From positions 1 to 20,378 of the forward strand of contig JAILPU010000239.1 in the NCBI GenBank assembly GCA_024699395.1: a stretch of 20,378 nucleotides of DNA, read 5' to 3'. This stretch comes from Lachnospiraceae bacterium. Its GTDB lineage: Bacteria > Bacillota > Clostridia > Lachnospirales > Lachnospiraceae. Shown in pieces: positions 6,118 through 15,085 of this stretch. The translations under genes and the position numbers were made by a program. Every line of letters starts with the position of its first letter. Position 1 is the first letter of the stretch. The notes beneath the pieces were generated by a model. The model saw only the letters and a program-made list of their open reading frames with translations, was not told where the DNA came from and did no database searches.

Positions 6118-9100
6118 CTAATCGTCAAGCTCTTTGTCAATCAGATTTACGCTTACAAGTGTGGATACGCCCTTCTCCTGCATTGTTATACCGTAGAGAC
6201 AGTCAACCTGTTCCATGGTACCTCTTCTGTGGGTGATAACAATAAACTGTGTATGCTTTGTAAGCTTATGAAGGTATTTGGCAAAACGTGTTACGTTTGA
6301 ATCGTCAAGTGCCGCCTCGATCTCGTCAAGGAGACAGAAAGGTGAGGGTTTAAGATTCTGGATTGCAAACAAAAGAGCAATTGCGCTAAGGGCCTTCTCT
6401 CCACCGGAAAGCTGCATCATGTTCTGAAGTTTCTTTCCCGGGGGCTGTGCGATTATCCTGATTCCCGCTTCCAGAATATCCTCATCTTCCATAAGTTCCA
6501 AAGTAGCCTTTCCGCCTCCGAAAAGCTCCTTGAATACGGAATCGTATTCCTTGCTTATAAGAGCAAACTTCTCGGTAAACTGCTTTCTCATGGCGGTATC
6601 AAGCTCTTCTATGATGTTTTCAAGAGTTTTCTCGGCCTCCACCAGATCGTCATGCTGACCCTTAAGGAAAGTATACCTCTCCATAAGGTTCTTGTATTCC
6701 TCAATGGCATTGACATTAACAGGTCCCAGTTTCTTAATGTCATCCTTGATTCCGGAAATCTCTTTTTTCATGCGGTTAAGATCCGTAAGCTCCTCATCCC
6801 TTAATTTAAAGGCATCATTGAGAGTAAGCTCATATTCCTCCCACATGTAATTAATCTGATTCTCTATTGCCTCGTCAATCTTTTCCTTCTGGGAATTAAG
6901 TCTGAATATCTCCTTATCAAGAGCCGCAAGCCTTCCCGAAAGCTCATCGTTTTTGGGAATAAAGCTCTTTTGCTCAAGATTTAAGGCATCTCTTCTCTCA
7001 ATATCCTTGGAAAGATTCTCCTCGGCGTCTGTCTGATCCTGTTTACTTCTTGTGATTGTATCCTTAATGCTGTCGATATCTGTCTTCTTTTCCTCGGCAG
7101 CAGTCAGGGTTTCTTTGAGAGTTTCAAGAATCTCTTCAAGTTCTTCATTGATCCTTGCAATATCCTCATCGATTCTGTCGATGTTGGATTTAATAAAGAG
7201 ATTCTGCTGGTTAACCTTCTGGAGCTTAAGGTCACAGTCTCCCGCATTTGCGGAGATGTCGCTCTCCTCGGCTCTCTTCTCGGAAAGCTCCTTCTGAAGC
7301 ACAAGGATTCTCTCATTGATCTCGCTCTCTGTCTTTTCACTTTCTGTAAGAGAGTTCTTGGCGTCTTCCTTATCCTTCTTTGCATTGGAAAGAACAAGAG
7401 CCAGCTCGTTCTCTTCCTTCTTAAGACCCATGGTACCTTCAAGCTCTTCGGCCATTCTGTTCTTGGCCTGTTCTATGTTAAGTCTTGCGGTATTCTGCTC
7501 AATGACCTTACGCTGAATATCGCTCTTTAAGCTTTCAATTGTAAGTCTTAACTTGTTACGCTTTGATTTGAGATCGTCAATAACCCTGTTGGACTCATCG
7601 AGATCTTTTTTCAAAACATCGATTTTCTTGGTTAATTCCTCAATCTCTCTGTTACGACCCAGAAGATTGCTTGAATTCTTGTAGGCACCACCGGAAATAG
7701 CTCCTCCGGGAACAATAAGTTCTCCCTCAAGGGTTACCATTCTTATGCCCTGGTCGTACTTTTTGGCAATCTTTACGGCATTGTCTATGTTGTCGACAAC
7801 AAGTATTCTTCCAAGCATTGCCTTTGCCACATTGATATATTCTTTGTCCACTGTGACAAGCTCGCTTGCAAGACCTATTGCTCCCTTTTCCTTAAGGGAT
7901 TCGTTATTTTTAAATTTCTGAGGATCCGTAATGCTGGTTAAAGGAAGGAAAGTAACACGTCCGAATTTGTTGACTTTTAAGAAGGAAATAAGCCTCTTTG
8001 CGGTTTCCACATCCTTTGTTACAACGTTTTGGATATTTGCGCCCAAAGCCACCTCAATGGCAGTCTCGTACTTTTTCTCAACCTTTATGATATCCGCAAC
8101 TACACCTACGATACCGTCCTCGGTCTGCTTCTTCTCCATTACATGCTGAACGGAGGAACCATACCCCTCGTAACGCTCGGAAATATTAACAAGGGCTTCC
8201 AACTTTGACTTCTCAAGATGATACTTTTCCTGCTGTTCCCTGTAGGAAGCGTCCACCTCGGCCATCTTTTCCCTGGTGTGGTTAAGTTCTTCGTCAGCCT
8301 TATCTTCTTCGGCCTTTAATCCCTCTATCTCTTTTTCAAAAACTTCAAACTCCTCTTCAAACTTTTTGATATCCTCTTCTCTTGCTTCCTCGTCGGATTT
8401 TGCTCTTAAAAGTCTGGAATTAAGTTCAGCTCTCTTAATGGCATTCTGCTCGATTATGGTATCGAAACGTTCAATACGGCCCTTAATCTGGGCTCTGTTG
8501 TTGAGCTCATCGATTATGGCATTCTTCTTTTCCTCGATTTCCTCGTTTAACGCGGCAATCTTGGCCTGAACGGTAAAGAGGCTGTCGTTAATCTTTTTAG
8601 CCTCCTCCATGATCTTCTTGGTTTCCTCATGGTTTTCACTCTGTTCCCCAAGGATCTTTTCTTTTTCAGCGTTCTTACCGGCTATACTCTTTTCAAGAGA
8701 AGCCTTTCTGGCTTCAAGGTGTTCGGCGCTCTTATTGGCTGAATTTATCTGCTCTTTAAGGACTTCAATCTGTCCTTCAAGCTTTCCTCTTATAAGTCCG
8801 CCGTCGGAAATCTTCTCACGCTCTGACTCAATCTTTTTATCAAGAGTCTCAATCTCGTTTAATATCTCTTCGTATGAGTTTTTGAAATCCTCATATTCTT
8901 TTCTGGTCTTTGAAAGCTCATCGTTGGCAATGGCTGTCTTTTCTTCCACAGAAGCAAGCTGATCCGTCCTGTATTTGTTCTCCACAAGGAAAACATTGAT
9001 ATCCAGCTTCTTAAGGTCCTCTTTTTTCTTAAGGAAAATCTTAGCGGTCTCCGACTGCTTCTCAAGAGGTCCCGTCTGCTTCTCAAGTTCGGAAAGGATA

Positions 9101-9678
9101 TCGTTGACACGTACCAGATTCTGCTTTTCGTTTTCAAGTTTGGTAAGGGAAGCTGCTTTTCTTCTCTTAAATTTAACGATTCCCGCAGCCTCGTCGAAAA
9201 GTTCTCTTCTCTCCTCGGGCTTACCGCTAAGAATCTTATCTATCTGACCCTGTCCGATAATGGAATAGCCTTCCTTACCGATACCTGTATCGTAAAAAAG
9301 CTCATTGACATCCTTAAGTCTGCACACCGAGCCGTTTATAAGATATTCACTCTCACCGGAACGGTATATTCTTCTGGCAATGGTAACTTCCTCAAAGTCG
9401 ATGGCAAGCTTATGGTCGGAATTGTCTAAAGTTATGGCAACATAGGCATAGCTTAAGGGCTTTCTCATCTCCGTACCGGAAAAGATAACGTCCTGCATGC
9501 TGGCACCACGAAGCTGTTTGATACGCTGTTCACCCAGAACCCATCTCACCGCATCGGCAACATTACTCTTACCGCTTCCGTTGGGTCCCACTATTCCCGT
9601 TATGCCGTTATGAAACTGAAATACTATTTTATTGGCAAACGATTTAAAACCGTGTACTTCAATACTTTTTAAGTACAT
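6118..9678 (-). CDS. smc: chromosome segregation ATPase SMC
   Basis: SMC is the core condensin subunit, which with ScpA and ScpB organises and separates the chromosome. At 1186 residues it has the full family length. The N-terminal head carries FKSFANK and Walker A GPNGSGKS (31-38). A long heptad-rich coiled coil follows, then the hinge around residues 500-680 (GYGSSVQHVM, then GVVADIIKV, then GAISGG), and a second coiled coil. The C-terminal head has the signature LSGGEKALSA (from 1090) and Walker B with the catalytic DE pair in CLLDEIEAALDD (D1118, E1119). The ATG is 1 nt after the rnc stop, so coupling is very tight. ScpAB are not in the window. Confidence 0.98.
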   Translation of the reverse strand: MYLKSIEVHGFKSFANKIVFQFHNGITGIVGPNGSGKSNVADAVRWVLGEQRIKQLRGASMQDVIFSGTEMRKPLSYAYVAITLDNSDHKLAIDFEEVTIARRIYRSGESEYLINGSVCRLKDVNELFYDTGIGKEGYSIIGQGQIDKILSGKPEERRELFDEAAGIVKFKRRKAASLTKLENEKQNLVRVNDILSELEKQTGPLEKQSETAKIFLKKKEDLKKLDINVFLVENKYRTDQLASVEEKTAIANDELSKTRKEYEDFKNSYEEILNEIETLDKKIESEREKISDGGLIRGKLEGQIEVLKEQINSANKSAEHLEARKASLEKSIAGKNAEKEKILGEQSENHEETKKIMEEAKKINDSLFTVQAKIAALNEEIEEKKNAIIDELNNRAQIKGRIERFDTIIEQNAIKRAELNSRLLRAKSDEEAREEDIKKFEEEFEVFEKEIEGLKAEEDKADEELNHTREKMAEVDASYREQQEKYHLEKSKLEALVNISERYEGYGSSVQHVMEKKQTEDGIVGVVADIIKVEKKYETAIEVALGANIQNVVTKDVETAKRLISFLKVNKFGRVTFLPLTSITDPQKFKNNESLKEKGAIGLASELVTVDKEYINVAKAMLGRILVVDNIDNAVKIAKKYDQGIRMVTLEGELIVPGGAISGGAYKNSSNLLGRNREIEELTKKIDVLKKDLDESNRVIDDLKSKRNKLRLTIESLKSDIQRKVIEQNTARLNIEQAKNRMAEELEGTMGLKKEENELALVLSNAKKDKEDAKNSLTESEKTESEINERILVLQKELSEKRAEESDISANAGDCDLKLQKVNQQNLFIKSNIDRIDEDIARINEELEEILETLKETLTAAEEKKTDIDSIKDTITRSKQDQTDAEENLSKDIERRDALNLEQKSFIPKNDELSGRLAALDKEIFRLNSQKEKIDEAIENQINYMWEEYELTLNDAFKLRDEELTDLNRMKKEISGIKDDIKKLGPVNVNAIEEYKNLMERYTFLKGQHDDLVEAEKTLENIIEELDTAMRKQFTEKFALISKEYDSVFKELFGGGKATLELMEDEDILEAGIRIIAQPPGKKLQNMMQLSGGEKALSAIALLFAIQNLKPSPFCLLDEIEAALDDSNVTRFAKYLHKLTKHTQFIVITHRRGTMEQVDCLYGITMQEKGVSTLVSVNLIDKELDD

Positions 9679-9679
9679 A

Positions 9680-10366
9680 CTACTTTCCCTTCAGCATTAG
9701 TAATGTTTTGTATGCGGCATCCTGCTGAGCAGCCTTCTTTGTTCTACCTTCCCCAAGACCCATTTCGTCCTCATCCATTAAGACCCTGACTTTGAACTTT
9801 TTGTCATGTTCGGGTCCCGATTCTCCCACAAGATTGTAGGTTAGCTCTTTTTTCAAGTTCTGAGCCACCTCCTGGAGTTTTGACTTGGCATCAAAGAACA
9901 ATTCCTTGTCCGCCAGATCGTTAAGTATAAACTTATGGATAAAGTTTTCGGCGCTGTATATGTCGGAATCAAGGTAAATTGCACCTATCAAAGCCTCGCA
10001 GACATCGGATATAATGGAATCCCTGTCTCGTCCCCCGCTGGCTTCCTCACCTTTTCCAAGATAAATATATTTGTCCAGACCGAAATCTCTTCCGCAAAAG
10101 GCAAGAGACTGTTCACAGACCATGGCGGCTCTTTGCTTGGTAAGTTTACCCTCAAGCCAGTCTTTGTGAACGCAAAACAAAGCCTTACTTGAAACCATCT
10201 CAAGTACGGCATCTCCCAAGAATTCCAGACGTTCATAGTCTGCTATCTTGTTAATCTTAAGTTCGTTTGCATAGGAGCTATGTGTAAGGGCCTGCTTTAA
10301 TAATTTCAGATCCTTAAACCTATACCCTATGACGGTTTGAAACTCTTCAAGCTTACTATCGTCCAT
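9680..10366 (-). CDS. rnc: ribonuclease III
   Basis: RNase III cleaves double-stranded RNA and matures rRNA and mRNA. With the start at 10366 the product is 228 residues, the family length. The catalytic domain has ERLEFLGDAVL (about 45-55) and DVCEALIGAIYLDS, whose D121 and E124 are the expected metal ligands. A C-terminal dsRNA-binding domain starts near AKSKLQEVAQ and ends GRTKKAAQQDAAYKTL. The frame extends upstream to a GTG at 10405, but that codon falls in the loop of the terminator hairpin. The ATG at 10366 has GAGGTG at suitable spacing and is chosen. The gene sits in the conserved acpP-rnc-smc order, but a strong terminator directly precedes it. Confidence 0.96.
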   Translation of the reverse strand: MDDSKLEEFQTVIGYRFKDLKLLKQALTHSSYANELKINKIADYERLEFLGDAVLEMVSSKALFCVHKDWLEGKLTKQRAAMVCEQSLAFCGRDFGLDKYIYLGKGEEASGGRDRDSIISDVCEALIGAIYLDSDIYSAENFIHKFILNDLADKELFFDAKSKLQEVAQNLKKELTYNLVGESGPEHDKKFKVRVLMDEDEMGLGEGRTKKAAQQDAAYKTLLMLKGK

Positions 10367-10381
10367 TGTCACCTCACATGC

Positions 10382-10419
10382 AAAAAAAGTATTCCTGAAA
10401 ATCACTTCAAGAATACTTT
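10382..10419 (-). terminator. strong intrinsic terminator between acpP and rnc
   Basis: On the minus strand, AAAGTATTC (10411-10419) pairs over 9 bp with GAATACTTT (10386-10394). An inner TGAA/TTCA continues the stem past a T.G wobble, and TTTTTTT follows at 10382-10388. It begins 6 nt after the acpP stop and ends 7 nt before the rnc Shine-Dalgarno, leaving no space for a promoter between. Confidence 0.85.
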
Positions 10420-10425
10420 CCTTGC

Positions 10426-10656
10426 TTAGTTCAAAGCAGTTTTGATCATTTCAACCGCAGCTTCAACCGTTGTGATTTTCTCTGCTTCCTCAACAGGTAC
10501 CTCTATACCGAATTCTTCTTCGATTCCCATAACTATCTGGAAAAGATCCAAAGAATCTGCGCCGAGATCGTCAATAAATGTAGTTTCGGGAGTAATCTCA
10601 TCCTCGTCCACGTTAAGCACCGAAGCAATTATTTTTTTGAGTTTTTCAAGTTCCAT
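10426..10656 (-). CDS. acpP: acyl carrier protein
   Basis: ACP carries growing acyl chains on a phosphopantetheine arm in fatty acid synthesis and donates them to phospholipid synthesis. The 76-residue acidic protein has the modification site in [11 protein letters not shown], serine 35, and the typical C-terminal half [20 protein letters not shown]. The start follows AAAGGAA 22 nt after plsX, the standard plsX-acpP pairing. A strong terminator just after the stop is consistent with a need for much more ACP than RNase III or SMC from the same promoter. Confidence 0.97.
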   Translation of the reverse strand: MELEKLKKIIASVLNVDEDEITPETTFIDDLGADSLDLFQIVMGIEEEFGIEVPVEEAEKITTVEAAVEMIKTALN

Positions 10657-10678
10657 AGCAATTCCTTTCTTAATTCCG

Positions 10679-11689
10679 TTAGTCGTTAAGTATAACGGCT
10701 TTAGCGATACGTTCGTTTATATTCTGCTCCTTGAAGACAACACATTGAAGGATTGAATTCTTCACCTCGTTCGCCTTGGATGAACCATGTGTCTTAACCA
10801 CCAGACCGTTAAGGCCCAAAAGCGGTGCGCCGCCATACTCTGAAGTGCTGAAGCCCTTTAGGGTTTTCTTAAGTGCCGGCTTTACCAAAAATGCACCGAT
10901 CTTACTGCGAACAGTGCTCATCATACCGTCTTTTACTCTGTCCAAAAGCGCGGTGCCCACGCCCTCGTACATTTTAAGGATAACATTACCCACAAATGCT
11001 TCGCAGACATATACATCGCATACCCCAAGAGGGATATCTCTGGCTTCCACATTACCTGTGAAATTAATCTCGGGACAGGACTTAAGCAAAGGATAAGCTT
11101 CTTTGGTAAGAGCATTTCCCTTTTCTTCCTCAACTCCGATGTTCACAAGACCTACCTTGGGATTTTTGATTCCCATAACGTTCTCCATGTAAACGCTTCC
11201 GATCTTGGCGAACTGAAGAAGCTGAGCCGGTCTCGCATCCACATTGGCGCCGCAGTCAATCAAAAGGGAAAAACCCTTCATTGTGGGAATAACAGGTGCA
11301 AGAGGAGCTCTCTCAACTCCCTTTATTCTGCCCACTATTACCTGACCGCCAACCAAAATTGCTCCCGAACTTCCTGCGCTCACAATAGCGTCGCAGGTTC
11401 CTTCTTTCACAAGGTTCATGGCTTTTATAAGAGAAGAATCCTTCTTTTTTCTGATGGCCATAACAGGAGGTTCTCCCGTTTCGATAACCTCTGTGGCATC
11501 AATCACTTCAAGACGCTTCCCGTCGTATTTATACTGTTTGAGCAGCCCGTTAACGACAGAGGACTTACCGGTAAGATATATTTTGATATTCTCATTCTCA
11601 CCGAGAGCCTCGATAACACCCTTAACAACCTCATCGGGTGCATTGTCGCCACCCATGGCATCAACGGCGATTTTAACTAATTCAGCCAT
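10679..11689 (-). CDS. plsX: phosphate acyltransferase PlsX
   Basis: PlsX makes acyl-phosphate from acyl-ACP, which PlsY then uses to acylate glycerol-3-phosphate at the start of phospholipid synthesis. The 336-residue product starts [20 protein letters not shown] and contains [12 protein letters not shown] and [13 protein letters not shown], all family landmarks. The frame also opens at a GTG two codons upstream, but that GTG overlaps the GGAGTG ribosome binding site, so the ATG at 11689 is chosen. In many Firmicutes plsX directly follows yceD-rpmF; here the importer operon lies between. A promoter candidate sits 37 nt upstream. Confidence 0.95.
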   Translation of the reverse strand: MAELVKIAVDAMGGDNAPDEVVKGVIEALGENENIKIYLTGKSSVVNGLLKQYKYDGKRLEVIDATEVIETGEPPVMAIRKKKDSSLIKAMNLVKEGTCDAIVSAGSSGAILVGGQVIVGRIKGVERAPLAPVIPTMKGFSLLIDCGANVDARPAQLLQFAKIGSVYMENVMGIKNPKVGLVNIGVEEEKGNALTKEAYPLLKSCPEINFTGNVEARDIPLGVCDVYVCEAFVGNVILKMYEGVGTALLDRVKDGMMSTVRSKIGAFLVKPALKKTLKGFSTSEYGGAPLLGLNGLVVKTHGSSKANEVKNSILQCVVFKEQNINERIAKAVILND

Positions 11690-11725
11690 AAGCACTCCAA
11701 TATTTTTTCTGACACTCCATTAACT

Positions 11726-11754
11726 AATATACTAAACAGCATTTCAAAAATCAA
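11726..11754 (-). promoter_or_regulatory. candidate SigA-type promoter for plsX-acpP
   Basis: Minus strand TTGATT (11749-11754), 17-nt spacer, TATATT (11726-11731, 5 of 6). Predicted start near 11720, about 30 nt before the plsX ATG. The -35 directly abuts the small hairpin 11755-11768 at the end of the ABC operon. One TACTAA half-site overlaps the -10, but no full FapR-type operator is seen. Confidence 0.6.
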
Positions 11755-11768
11755 GGGTTATTTAACCC
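11755..11768 (-). terminator. short hairpin at the end of the importer operon, possible weak terminator
   Basis: The palindrome GGGTTA-TT-TAACCC spans the stop codon of the double ATPase gene (stop at 11758-11760) and is followed on the minus strand by TTGATTTTTG. A 6-bp stem with a 2-nt loop is small, so termination would be partial at best. Confidence 0.35.
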
Positions 11769-13314
11769 CGCCCGGTCCAAGACCCGCGCTCTTTAACAGT
11801 TCTTTGGTATAGGGATGGGAAGGATTCTCGTATATCTTTACCCTGTCTCCGGATTCCACTATCTCTCCGTCCTTCATAACCATTATGCGATCGCACATCT
11901 GATGAACCACCCTTAAATCGTGGGAAATAAATAAGAAACTGATACCCATTTCCATATGAAGCTTCATCATTAATTTAAGGACTTCCGCCTGTATGGTTAC
12001 ATCAAGTGCCGAAACAGGTTCGTCGGCTATTATAAGCTTAGGTCCCAGCATAAGTGCCGTTGCAATGCACACACGCTGCCTCTGTCCTCCCGACAGTTCC
12101 GAAGGATATCTTTGCAAAAATTCTTCGGACAAGCCTACTTTTTCAATCATCTCCTTGGAAAGAGCATACCTTTCTTCGGGAGTTTTATCCGTAAGATTCC
12201 TTAAGGGTTCCTCCATAATAAAGCCCACTGTCTTGGAAGGGTTTAAGGAGCCGTAAGGATCCTGAAAAATCATCTGTGTATTGGGAAATTTAGCAGATAC
12301 ATGTCCCGTGTCCGGCTTAATTAAGCCAAGTAAGGTTTTGGCAAGTGTTGATTTGCCGCAGCCCGATTCTCCCACAAGACCAAGTATCTCACCCTCGTAA
12401 ATATCAAGGGATATATCTTTTAATACATGTACCTTTTCCTTGTTTTTGCCTTTTCTCTTAATAAAGGATACGTTTATGTCCTTCATGCCCGCTAAGGGTT
12501 CCCCGTTTTCAACAAGATCTTCGGTGGAACCGCATTTGGGAATGGCGTCTATAAGTTTCCTGGTATATTCCTCTTTGGGAGATTCAAATATCTCCTTAAC
12601 GCTTCCGGATTCCACCACGTACCCGCCCTTCATTACAAGAACTCTCTCGCAAAGGGCGCTCACAAGGCTTAAATCGTGGCTTATAAACAATATGGCCGTC
12701 TTTTTTTCCCGGTTTATCTTTTTCATCAGTTCCACTATCTGGCTCTGAACCGTAACGTCCAGTGCGGTAGTGGGTTCGTCAGCAATCAAAAGCTTGGGAT
12801 TTCCTATGGTGGCCGCGGCTATCATAACGCGCTGCCTCATTCCTCCGGAAAGCTCATGGGGATAGGAATCGTAAACCCTTTGGGCATCCTCTATCTCCAC
12901 ATCTTCCAACGCCTTAATGGCTCTTTTCTTTCTTTCCTCCGGGGACATATCCGTATGGATCTTAAGCCCCTCCTCCACCTGCCAGCCTATTTTTTTAACA
13001 GGGTTAAGGCTGGTTAAGGGTTCCTGAAATATCATGCATATCTCATCACCCTGAAGTTCTCTCAATTCACTTCTGGAGCAGGAAAGAATGTTTTTACCCT
13101 CGAACTCTATGACTCCTCTTTTTTTCATATCATGACGGCTCAAAAGACCTGCGACAGCCAGTGCCGACATGGATTTTCCGGAGCCGGACTCTCCCACAAG
13201 ACCCACAATCTCCCCGGGTTCCATATCCAGATCGAAATCATATACAACAGTCTCGGGGATAAGGTGGTCATGAAATTCTATATTAAGATCTTCTACATGA
13301 AGAAGCTTACTCAT
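11758..13314 (-). CDS. fused two-domain ATPase of an oligopeptide-type ABC importer
   Basis: This 518-residue protein carries both ATPase halves that are separate (OppD/DppD and OppF/DppF) in most peptide importers. Domain 1 has Walker A GESGSGKS (41-48), signature LSGGMRQR (155-162) and Walker B LLIADE (175-180). Domain 2 has GESGCGKS (315-322), LSGGQRQR (407-414) and LIIADE (427-432). Both keep SALDVT/TALDVT and a switch histidine in FISHDL. The size resembles YejF-type fusions. No cysteine-rich oligopeptide C-terminal extension is obvious after either domain. It is last in the operon, 9 nt after the permease gene, with an AGGAGC site overlapping that gene's stop. It powers uptake at the inner face of the membrane; the substrate is unknown. 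Confidence 0.93.
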   Translation of the reverse strand: MSKLLHVEDLNIEFHDHLIPETVVYDFDLDMEPGEIVGLVGESGSGKSMSALAVAGLLSRHDMKKRGVIEFEGKNILSCSRSELRELQGDEICMIFQEPLTSLNPVKKIGWQVEEGLKIHTDMSPEERKKRAIKALEDVEIEDAQRVYDSYPHELSGGMRQRVMIAAATIGNPKLLIADEPTTALDVTVQSQIVELMKKINREKKTAILFISHDLSLVSALCERVLVMKGGYVVESGSVKEIFESPKEEYTRKLIDAIPKCGSTEDLVENGEPLAGMKDINVSFIKRKGKNKEKVHVLKDISLDIYEGEILGLVGESGCGKSTLAKTLLGLIKPDTGHVSAKFPNTQMIFQDPYGSLNPSKTVGFIMEEPLRNLTDKTPEERYALSKEMIEKVGLSEEFLQRYPSELSGGQRQRVCIATALMLGPKLIIADEPVSALDVTIQAEVLKLMMKLHMEMGISFLFISHDLRVVHQMCDRIMVMKDGEIVESGDRVKIYENPSHPYTKELLKSAGLGPGGVK

Positions 13315-13323
13315 ACAATGCTC

Positions 13324-14121
13324 CTATTGCCATCTTTTTGCTTTGCTTAAAAGTGAGAAACCGAGAATCAGCATCACTATGGTGCATCCCGTAAATAAAA
13401 CATATGAAGGATTTGTAAACATATATGCCTGTGCTTCGCTGAGCATTCTTCCCAAACTTGCGTCTGGAGGCTGAACTCCTATCCCTAAGAAACTTAAGCC
13501 CGCTTCCGCAAGAATTGCATTGTTAAAGCCTATAAGCACGGAACTGAAAAGCACCGTTTTGGTATTGGGAAGGATATGGACGAACATAATCCTCATATCA
13601 CTTGCCCCCGCAAGTTTGGCAGCTTTAACATAGTCAAGATTCTTAATCCTAAGATACTCTCCTCTGACTATTCTGGCGTAACTGGGTATAAAAGCAAGAC
13701 CGAGAGCAAGCATTACCTGATACTTTCCCGTTCCCATAAGAGAAACAATAACTAGAGCCAGTAAAAGGCTGGGAAAAGCTAACGCCACATCGTTTATTCT
13801 CATAAGACACTCGTCTATAAGTCCCCCGTAATATCCCGTAAAACAGCCTATTACGGTACCCAAGATACTTCCGAACAAAACGGTTCCCACCGCAATAAGA
13901 AGGGTTATTCCGCTTCCCGACATAATCCTGCTGAAAACATCTCTTCCGAAATTATCACAGCCGTAAATATGTCTTATACTGATACCCGCAAGTTTCATGG
14001 AATAATCCATTTTCTCCGGGTCGTAGGGAGTCCAGAAAAGCCCCACAAATGCAGGGATAAGAGTAATTGCCAAAAGGCATATACCCAATATGAAATTAAA
14101 ATCTCTCTTTTTCGATCTCAT
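13324..14121 (-). CDS. ABC importer permease, DppC/OppC type
   Basis: The 265-residue integral membrane protein has the binding-protein-dependent permease fold. An N-terminal membrane segment (FILGICLLAITLIPAFVGLF) is followed by an outside loop ending GCDNFGRDVFSR, a strong DppC/OppC landmark. Several membrane spans come next, with the cytoplasmic EAA coupling loop at EYLRIKNLDYVKAAKLAGASD, which contacts the ATPase. GLSFLGIGVQPP near the C-terminus is also characteristic. It follows the DppB-like gene after 3 nt. Substrate is not predictable: dipeptide, oligopeptide and nickel permeases share these features. Confidence 0.93.
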   Translation of the reverse strand: MRSKKRDFNFILGICLLAITLIPAFVGLFWTPYDPEKMDYSMKLAGISIRHIYGCDNFGRDVFSRIMSGSGITLLIAVGTVLFGSILGTVIGCFTGYYGGLIDECLMRINDVALAFPSLLLALVIVSLMGTGKYQVMLALGLAFIPSYARIVRGEYLRIKNLDYVKAAKLAGASDMRIMFVHILPNTKTVLFSSVLIGFNNAILAEAGLSFLGIGVQPPDASLGRMLSEAQAYMFTNPSYVLFTGCTIVMLILGFSLLSKAKRWQ

Positions 14122-14124
14122 ATA

Positions 14125-15063
14125 TTAAGCGTCCACCCTGGGATCCACAATTTTATAAATAATATCCACTATCATGTTTGAAATAATAACAGTTACCGCA
14201 ATAAGCATTATAATTCCCGTAACCACGGGATAATCCCTGTTCTGGATAGAGGTAAGCAGTATCCTTCCAAGCCCCGGGATTCCGAAAACCTGCTCGATTA
14301 TAATACTTCCTGCAATCATATCCGCAAAGGCCATACCAAGGAAAGTAATGGTAGGGATTGATGCGTTTTTAAGCATATGGGAAAAGAACACCGTCTTACT
14401 CCTGTTTCCCCTGCTGTAGGCCGTTCTTACGTAGTCCTTCTTTTTTTCACCGTTTAACGATGTATATAAAAGATTGAATACCATGGCACTTTTGGGAAGA
14501 GCCACCGCCAAAGCAGGAAAGAACATAAATCCCAGAAATTTCAAGGGATTGGCATTTAAGGAAACAAAGCCTCCGGGAGTAAAAAGCTTTAATACGATTC
14601 CGAAAAACAAGGTGATAAGAATACCCGAAAAGAAAGGTGGTATTGCCATAACTATCTGATTGGCTATCTGTATAACTCTGTCAACAGGAGTATCTTCCTT
14701 GTAGGATGCATATACACCCGCAGGCACCGAAATAACCACCATAAGGATCATGGAATATACCATAAGGGTAAGGGTTATGGGAATTTTATCCAGAATAAGA
14801 CTTGCCACAGGCATGCTGTAACTGTAGCTGTTTCCGAAATTCCCCCTAACAGCGTCAAAAAGCCATGTGAAATATCTCACAAGAAAGGGTCTGTCCAGCC
14901 CCATCTTGTGTCTCATGGCGTCAAGGGCAGCCTGCGTGGCATTTGTCCCGAGTTTTGACAATGCCGGGTCTCCGGGAATCAGCGCAAAAGCCGCAAAAAC
15001 AAGGAAAGATACAATGAATAACGTTATTATGCAACTTAACAGTTTTTTTAATACGTATTTCAC
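14125..15063 (-). CDS. ABC importer permease, DppB/OppB type
   Basis: The 312-residue membrane protein pairs with the DppC-like permease to form the translocation channel. It has the DppB-type N-terminal membrane helix (LLSCIITLFIVSFLVFAAFA), then LIPGDPA and HKMGLDRP, a landmark of this subfamily, and about six membrane spans. The coupling loop reads LNGEKKKDYVRTAYSRG, and FADMIAGSIIIEQVFGIPGLGRIL precedes the C-terminal span. It is the second gene of the operon, 22 nt after the binding protein and 3 nt before the next permease. The order (binding protein, B, C, ATPase) is the standard one. Confidence 0.93.
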   Translation of the reverse strand: MKYVLKKLLSCIITLFIVSFLVFAAFALIPGDPALSKLGTNATQAALDAMRHKMGLDRPFLVRYFTWLFDAVRGNFGNSYSYSMPVASLILDKIPITLTLMVYSMILMVVISVPAGVYASYKEDTPVDRVIQIANQIVMAIPPFFSGILITLFFGIVLKLFTPGGFVSLNANPLKFLGFMFFPALAVALPKSAMVFNLLYTSLNGEKKKDYVRTAYSRGNRSKTVFFSHMLKNASIPTITFLGMAFADMIAGSIIIEQVFGIPGLGRILLTSIQNRDYPVVTGIIMLIAVTVIISNMIVDIIYKIVDPRVDA

Positions 15064-15085
15064 GGTATCTCTCCTCTATGATTAC

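Noticed and set aside
7052..9247. Several serine/leucine-rich plus-strand frames and long minus-strand alternative frames inside smc
   Set aside because: They are shadows of the glutamate/lysine-rich coiled-coil codons; no ribosome binding sites or family features.
10367..10405. 13-residue N-terminal extension of RNase III from GTG
   Set aside because: The GTG is in the loop of the acpP terminator; the ATG at 10366 has a Shine-Dalgarno and gives the family length.
11690..11695. Two-codon N-terminal extension of PlsX from GTG
   Set aside because: The GTG is part of the ribosome binding site GGAGTG.
11719..11735. FapR-type operator over the plsX -10
   Set aside because: Only one TACTAA half-site is present; the partner half does not match, so it is too weak to call.
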